Virus record (IMG/VR): IMGVR_UViG_3300025425_000092
Location: 1 to 32,189 of that record
Reading direction: 5' to 3' (one strand)
Source of the DNA: a virus
Length of the DNA: 32,189 nucleotides
The translations under genes and the position numbers were made by a program. The notes under the pieces are model-generated. The model was not told where the DNA came from, made no database searches, and worked only from the letters and a program-made list of their open reading frames with translations. How positions within the stretch are numbered: position 1 is the stretch's first letter; every line of letters starts with the position of its first letter. Shown here piece after piece: positions 28,401-32,189 of the stretch.

Positions 28401-30136
28401 ATGCCGTTACAAATGCAAAGATAGCAGTTGATGCCGTTCAGGGTGATGTGATTGCAGCTAATGCTATTACCGCAGATAAGTTATTAGACGGCGCTGTTAG
28501 TGAGCTAAAGATAGCCTCTGGAGCCGTTACAACTGCAAAGATAGCCACTGATGCCATTACTGCTGGGGTTATCGCTGCCGGAGCTATTACCGAAACAAAG
28601 ATAGCGTCAAACGCCATTACCTCGGCTAAGATTGCGGCTAATACGATTACGGCGGGAAACATTGCAGCCGGAGCTATTACAGCCGATGCTATTTCGGCTA
28701 ACGCTATTACCACTGCAAAGATAAACGCTGGCGCAGTTGTTGCCAATAGCATAGCTGCTGATTCCATCACTACAGATAAGATTGCAGCGGGAGCAATTAC
28801 TGCAGACGAGATAGCCGCAGCAGCCATTACAACTGGCAAGATAGCCGCTGGAGCTGTGACTGCTGACGAGATATCAGCCAACGCGATCACCTCTGGAAAG
28901 ATAGCCGCAAACACTATTGTCGCTGCCGACATTGCCGCCGATGCCATTACTGCAACTGAATTATCCGCTGGCTCTGTCACCACTGCAAAGCTAGACGCTG
29001 CCGCCATAACATCAGATAAGATAGCCGCTGGTGCCATTACTGCTGATACCATTGCTGCTAACGCCATTACTAGCGCCAAGATTCAAGCTGGTGCGGTAGT
29101 GGCTGACAGTATTGCCGCAGACGCTATTACTACGGCTAAGATTGCAGCGGGAGCAATTACTGCTGATGAAATAAGTGCTTCCGCGATTACCGCAGGAAAG
29201 ATAGCAGCCAACGCCGTAACCGCTACAGAGATAGCTGCCGATTCAATAACGGCAGTTAAAATAGCGGCCAACGCGGTTACCGCAGATTCGATAGCGTCAA
29301 ACTCTATTACTTCGATCAAGATAGCTGCCGACTCCATAACCTCAAACAAGATAGCAACTGGTGCTGTGACGGCTGACTCTATAAGTGCCGGATCTATAAC
29401 CACTGCGGCTATTGCTGCTGATGCGATTACCGCTAACCTGATTGCTGCCAATGCTATTACCGCAGCTAAGATTTCGGCCAATGCGATAACCTCAGATAAG
29501 ATTAGCGCCAATGCTATTACCGCCGGCAAGATTCAGGCCGGGGCGGTTAGTGCTGACGCTATTGCAGCTAACTCTATTACTTCTGCCAAGATATTCGCAG
29601 AGGCTATCACTACAGATAAGATAGCCGCCAACTCTATTACAGCGGGCTTGATTGCTGCATCTGGTGTGATTACTGACACGGCGCAGATTAGTAATGCCGT
29701 TATTGAAGCGGCCAACATTAAAGACCTTGCTGTAACTGAAGCTAAAATTGCTAACCTTGCTGTTGATACTCTGAAGATTGCAGATCAGGCCGTGACAATT
29801 CCAACATCGACAGCACTGGCCAGCTCATATACTTTTAACAGTACAACCGCGTCTTTGTTTATGACTTTGACCTTTACAGGAAGCGGAGCGCCTGCGGAAG
29901 TATTAGGAAACTTTGCTGCTGGAGGTAGCGGCGCGCCTTACTTGCAGTTAAGCTATTATCTGAACGATGTGCTGATTAGGTCAAGAAGTTATCAGTATGG
30001 AGGCGTTGAGGCTTTTCCTATCACGACCGTTAATGGCACCAATACCATTAAAGTTTATGCAAGAAAATACAGTTCATCTGGCGGCACTGTTGTTATTTTT
30101 GATGGCTATGTTCGGACGCTGGAGACTAAGAAATGA
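25418..30136 (+). CDS. Tail tip host-specificity protein (J-like) with long repeat fibre
   Basis: 1572 residues. The N-terminus has hydrophobic Gly/Ala helices (about 1-50) like tip proteins that touch the membrane. The J-like core follows, with DITVREPDASRKMVYGRIRL (about 68-87), GHEIDAFEEIYFN, and RQQTAISVPCNLSALKFRAGD. Two fibronectin type III-like domains lie at about 485-620 and 628-720. Three ~50-residue modules with 'VFLTTDxKxYRY' follow (about 740-905). Residues about 908-1455 are roughly 54 decapeptide repeats of the type A-I-T-x-x-x-I-A-A-x, likely a long beta-helical fibre. A C-terminal beta domain ends it. It should recognise the host and may carry the receptor-binding tip. Confidence 0.9.
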   Translation: MATAVIAGIVGAAGAGITAVAAVGGFSLFGFGIAGTMAAAFAIGSGLSMISTALMPKPSYGQQMVGTDITVREPDASRKMVYGRIRLGGAIVYIDSTGTDNEYIHMVIAMAGHEIDAFEEIYFNSDKIWDNGSFVGNWGTYVSLGLHDGSQTTADSALVAASSQWTDDHKLLDVAYMYVRLKYDAEEFAQGLPNISAVIRGKKVYNPVSGATEWTQNPALCVYDYLRDTKYGLAESALDINSTALATAITLCDQAITLAAGGTQPRYTLDGLIDTANSKKDNIEGMLTAMAGSLSYSGGEYFISGAAYVTPTVTIDESVMVGGIEVQTKQSRRSLYNGVKGVFRSEDEDYVVADYPAQLSSTFSTEDGDPIYLDLALPFTTNNVRAQRIAKLALLRSRQQTAISVPCNLSALKFRAGDNIMVTNAKMGWSAKVFQVTGYDLSLSGSGEIVVNVQAIETAAAIYDWTSSDQQDYLAGGEVALYNGRTTQPPTSLAVTSTTVVASDGTLLPSLRLNWTASADIFVTHYEVQYQRGSAIIDLGSIAANYDTSENYGLIDDAASVLLDYGSIDEAVETDEPDYNSTSVTTPQYIIVGVTPSANYNIRIRAVNELGVKSNFVTLSGLAQGDTDAPAIPDSVTASGGLKEVTISWVPPTDPDYSHVEVWENTVNNFATSTKTSVAGGDSFTRTGLGYNVLRYYWLKSVDYSGNISAESSVASATTLFVDTDSFSQAVNDLFSESGAYGIEPVSSLPASGDFNGQIKYHTTENKLYRWDSATSAWTDDIFSIESGTVDAASFASGIEPISILTALPNPSGYTGPKLVFLTTDSKIYRYTGSAWTSEIPAADIGGALASANFPNDLRPIEIVTALPTTGNFQGRQVFLTTDNKTYRYDGTAFIATIATTDLQGTIASTQLASAAVTNAKIAVNAIQGDVIAAGAITAAKILDGAISELKLANDAVTTAKIAADAITADVIAAGAITSDAITAGAITSLKLADDAVTNAKIAVDAVQGDVIAANAITADKLLDGAVSELKIASGAVTTAKIATDAITAGVIAAGAITETKIASNAITSAKIAANTITAGNIAAGAITADAISANAITTAKINAGAVVANSIAADSITTDKIAAGAITADEIAAAAITTGKIAAGAVTADEISANAITSGKIAANTIVAADIAADAITATELSAGSVTTAKLDAAAITSDKIAAGAITADTIAANAITSAKIQAGAVVADSIAADAITTAKIAAGAITADEISASAITAGKIAANAVTATEIAADSITAVKIAANAVTADSIASNSITSIKIAADSITSNKIATGAVTADSISAGSITTAAIAADAITANLIAANAITAAKISANAITSDKISANAITAGKIQAGAVSADAIAANSITSAKIFAEAITTDKIAANSITAGLIAASGVITDTAQISNAVIEAANIKDLAVTEAKIANLAVDTLKIADQAVTIPTSTALASSYTFNSTTASLFMTLTFTGSGAPAEVLGNFAAGGSGAPYLQLSYYLNDVLIRSRSYQYGGVEAFPITTVNGTNTIKVYARKYSSSGGTVVIFDGYVRTLETKK
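28141..29790 (+). repeat. ~54 tandem 30-bp coding repeats in the tip protein
   Basis: A period of 30 bases runs for about 1.65 kb, coding for the decapeptide A-[IV]-T-x-x-x-I-A-A-x. Units differ from each other, but some stretches are repeated exactly: 27 bases containing gcagcgggagcaattactgc occur near 28779 and 29137. Repeats this long are prone to slippage, so copy number may vary between isolates. Confidence 0.93.
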
Positions 30137-30471
30137 TTAATTTTTATTCCGTTATAGATACAGAGACAGGCAAAGTCTTGAGGTATCTTCAGTGCTTGAC
30201 AACTGATGCGCCGTTAAACCTATCTGACGGCGAGTCTTTGGTTGAGGGTATAATTGCGCCAGATACTGAGGACTTATATCAACCTCCTTTGCGCGATATG
30301 CGAGACAATCTTTTGGCGTTATCAGATTGGACGCAATTCCCAGACAGCCCATTATCTAAAGCAAAAAAGACTAAATGGTCAGCTTATAGGCAAGCACTGC
30401 GAGACATTCCAGAAACCTATGCTGACGCAACTTCCATAGATGATATAATTTGGCCAACTAAGCCGGAGTAA
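30133..30471 (+). CDS. Tail fibre assembly chaperone-like protein (Phage_tail_APC)
   Basis: 112 residues in an ATGA overlap with the tip gene. The C-terminal half carries the clear family pattern RDNLLALSDWTQFPDSPLS, then KWSAYRQALRDIPETY and the end IIWPTKPE. This belongs to the tail-assembly chaperone family (PF16778) found beside tip or fibre genes. It probably assists folding or attachment of the fibres encoded directly downstream. Confidence 0.9.
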   Translation: MINFYSVIDTETGKVLRYLQCLTTDAPLNLSDGESLVEGIIAPDTEDLYQPPLRDMRDNLLALSDWTQFPDSPLSKAKKTKWSAYRQALRDIPETYADATSIDDIIWPTKPE

Positions 30472-30475
30472 TAAG

Positions 30476-32189
30476 ATGACTACAGCAGTACAGAGACGCA
30501 GAGGAACCACCACTGAACACGCAACCTTTACAGGCTTGGAAGGTGAGATTTCGGTAAACACCACAAAAGAAACACTTGTTGTCCATGACGGCGCGACTGC
30601 TGGTGGCTTTGAGCTTGCAAGGGCTGATGGCTCTAACTTTATAGCGTCCAATGTAGACATTAACGGCGGCACAATTGACGGCACTTCTGTCGGCGCATCG
30701 TCTGCCTCTACCGGCGCATTCACTAGCTTAACAGCTTCAGGCGAAATTACAGCTAACGGCGGCATAGCATTGGGCGACAATGACAAGGCTACGTTCGGTG
30801 CAAGTGCTGACCTACAGATTTATCATGATGGGTCAAATAGCTACATTGATGAAGTTGGCACTGGCAATCTTTTAATTAACGCTGATAGTCTAAGACTACG
30901 TGACACAAGCGGGAACCCATACTTTTTAGGTAACGCTGGCGCTGAATCACGTGTGTATTATGATGGCGAAACCAAACTAATTACCACCGCCACAGGCATA
31001 GACGTTACTGGCACAGCCACGATGGATGAGCTGACTGTTGATGGGACTGCAACCTTCAACTCTAATAATGTTGTTCATACGGCTTTAACTCCTAACTATG
31101 TTTTTAGTGAATCTGACGTAACAGACCAAAATACACAGTTACTACAAGCATCTGGGACTTTCAGAATCAGAACCGTTGATGACTCGGGCTCCAATGTTGC
31201 GGAGCGCGTTCGTATAGACAACGCCAACGGAGACATCAGCTTCTATGAGGACACAGGCACAACGCCTAAGTTTTTCTGGGATGCATCTACCGAGTCTTTA
31301 GGTATTGGCACTTCTAGCCCTGACCAATCCATCCATATTGTAAGCACCACGCCAGCTATTACCTTAGAAGATGCTAATGGTGATAGCTTTCAGATGTCAA
31401 ACAATAATGGCAAGTGGAGAGTTCGCAATAATACTGATTCGCGCGATGATTTAGTAGTCACGGGCAGCGGAGACGTAGGTATTGGTACTAATAGTCCAGC
31501 AGAGTTGGTCCATGCTGCAAACACCAGCACGGCAGGTGCGGTTGGCTTTAGGGCAGAAAACTCTCAAGGTCACGTTAACCTACTTACCAATGGCGGTGGT
31601 TTGCAAATAGAAACATCAGCTAGCGGTACTGTTGCAATCATAGACTCGTCAGGCAACCTGATGGTGGGTAAGTCTTCTGTAACTGAATCACTTGAGGGTG
31701 TAGAGCTTCGTGCTGATGGTTGGCTAAAAGCTATTCGTTCTGGCGACTATGTGTCCACGCTCCGCAGGAACGATTCGGATGGTGGCATTTTAGAGCTTAA
31801 CAAAGACGGCACAACCGTAGGTAGTATTGGTGCTTTAAGCGGAAACTCTTATATTGGAACTGGTGATACTGGCCTACTGTTTGCCGCAAGTATTAATTCT
31901 GTTCTTCCTCACAACACAACTACAAATGCAGCAAGAGATGCAGAGGTTGATTTAGGCTATTCAAGCGGTGGCACACAAAGACGCTTCAAAGACCTATACC
32001 TATCAGGCGGTGTCTACTTAGGCGGCACAGGTGCTGCTAACAAGTTGGATGACTTTGAAAGTGGTACTTACACCGCTGACTTTTATGAAAACGGCGGGTC
32101 TACCTTAGATGTTGTCACCGGAAGATACACAAAAGTTGGAAACGTCTGCACAGTCTCAGTACAGTCTTTAGGAGGAACAACAGGCGGGA
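30476..32189 (+). CDS. Tail fibre protein, 5' part (runs off window end)
   Basis: 571 codons from ATG 30476 (GGAG 8 bases upstream), open to the last base. The N-terminal 45 residues (AVQRRRGTTTEHATFTGLEG, VVHDGAT) match the N-terminal domain of major tropism determinant-like proteins, which joins the fibre to the tail. Then come modules with ADLQIYHDGSNSYIDE, the ITLEDANGDSFQMSN segment of the 115-bp repeat, the DSSGNLMVGKSS module and the ~70-residue GTTVGSIG...FKDLYLSG module. From about 32050 the C-terminal domain begins (LDDFESGTYTADF, YTKVGNVCTV) but is cut, so the protein probably ends shortly past the window. Confidence 0.88.
   Translation, partial: MTTAVQRRRGTTTEHATFTGLEGEISVNTTKETLVVHDGATAGGFELARADGSNFIASNVDINGGTIDGTSVGASSASTGAFTSLTASGEITANGGIALGDNDKATFGASADLQIYHDGSNSYIDEVGTGNLLINADSLRLRDTSGNPYFLGNAGAESRVYYDGETKLITTATGIDVTGTATMDELTVDGTATFNSNNVVHTALTPNYVFSESDVTDQNTQLLQASGTFRIRTVDDSGSNVAERVRIDNANGDISFYEDTGTTPKFFWDASTESLGIGTSSPDQSIHIVSTTPAITLEDANGDSFQMSNNNGKWRVRNNTDSRDDLVVTGSGDVGIGTNSPAELVHAANTSTAGAVGFRAENSQGHVNLLTNGGGLQIETSASGTVAIIDSSGNLMVGKSSVTESLEGVELRADGWLKAIRSGDYVSTLRRNDSDGGILELNKDGTTVGSIGALSGNSYIGTGDTGLLFAASINSVLPHNTTTNAARDAEVDLGYSSGGTQRRFKDLYLSGGVYLGGTGAANKLDDFESGTYTADFYENGGSTLDVVTGRYTKVGNVCTVSVQSLGGTTGG
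31371..31485 (+). repeat. 115-bp exact direct repeat, copy 2 (inside fibre gene)
   Basis: Identical to bases 1-115; followed by a different fibre module. Copy 2 lies about 700 bases inside the right end, so it is not a terminal redundancy of the window. A second shared segment, around TACCTATCAGGCGGTGTCTA, links 2190-2275 with 31980-32064 (a few mismatches). Confidence 0.97.

Noticed and set aside
28438-29718. Three long minus-strand open frames (213, 148 and 61 codons) opposite the repeat region
   Set aside because: They are a by-product of the 30-bp repeat, which has no stop in that frame. Their translation is a low-complexity Ala/Val/Ile repeat with no ribosome site, and the + strand frame is a clear tail protein.
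28141-29790. A ~30-bp periodic array that could resemble a CRISPR
   Set aside because: There are no conserved repeats separated by unique spacers. The period is coding (decapeptide), varies mainly at codon third positions, and lies inside one large open frame.
30476-32189. Diversity-generating retroelement suggested by the Mtd-like N-terminus
   Set aside because: No reverse transcriptase gene and no template/variable repeat pair with A-specific changes was seen. The N-terminal domain occurs in many ordinary fibres.

Overview
The window is almost all of a small tailed-phage genome of siphovirus type. It has a tape-measure gene, a tail-tube gene, a gpG/gpGT-style chaperone with a frameshift site, and a lambda-J-like tip protein. 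All convincing genes lie on the + strand and are tightly packed, usually with ATGA, GTGA or TAATG overlaps. GC content looks to be in the mid-40s by eye. The tail-fibre styles and small conserved proteins resemble phages of marine Gram-negative bacteria, probably gammaproteobacteria; the host is inference. No integrase, polymerase or helicase was recognised, so the phage probably uses the host replisome and the lifestyle is open.

Layout. 1-2606 is the 3' part of a tail fibre. 2652-5534 holds an HNH/AP2 homing-type endonuclease, small conserved proteins and a lysis block (two holin candidates and an M15 peptidase endolysin), closed by a terminator at 5553. 5577-5863 is a control region with two sigma70-like promoters and a second terminator. 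5864-7570 is a recombination operon (54-aa protein, ERF annealase, YqaJ exonuclease, SSB). 7671-7874 is a Cro-like regulator. 7875-8314 is a structured, promoter-bearing, partly very AT-rich noncoding region. 8315-12259 holds small replication or recombination proteins: a winged-helix protein, a replication-type protein, NinB-like and NinG/HNH-like proteins, a metallophosphoesterase, DUF3310 and Cys-rich proteins. 12284-13519 is a set of small unknown proteins with its own promoter. After a strong terminator (13900) and an operator-promoter (13944), the late operon runs 14010-32189: terminase small and large subunits, portal, minor head protein, a tiny basic peptide, scaffold, major capsid, connectors, tail terminator, tail tube, frameshifted chaperones, tape measure, distal tail proteins, GNAT acetyltransferase, J-like tip protein with about 54 decapeptide repeats, fibre chaperone, and the 5' part of a tail fibre that runs off the end.

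How it works together. Six promoter-like sites share a CTTTAC or TTTTAC -35 region with 17-18 bp spacing. Two of them carry the perfect palindrome CTTTAC-N3-GTAAAG over the -35 box and a third is one base off. One repressor, plausibly the Cro-like protein at 7671, could control early, middle and late operons from these sites. The late operon would continue across the ends of the window into the fibre and lysis genes of 1-5534, if the genome is circular or circularly permuted. The first 115 bases are repeated exactly at 31371-31485, inside the second fibre segment, so the window ends look like an assembly break in repeated fibre modules rather than true genome termini. Part of the fibre locus is probably missing between base 32189 and base 1.
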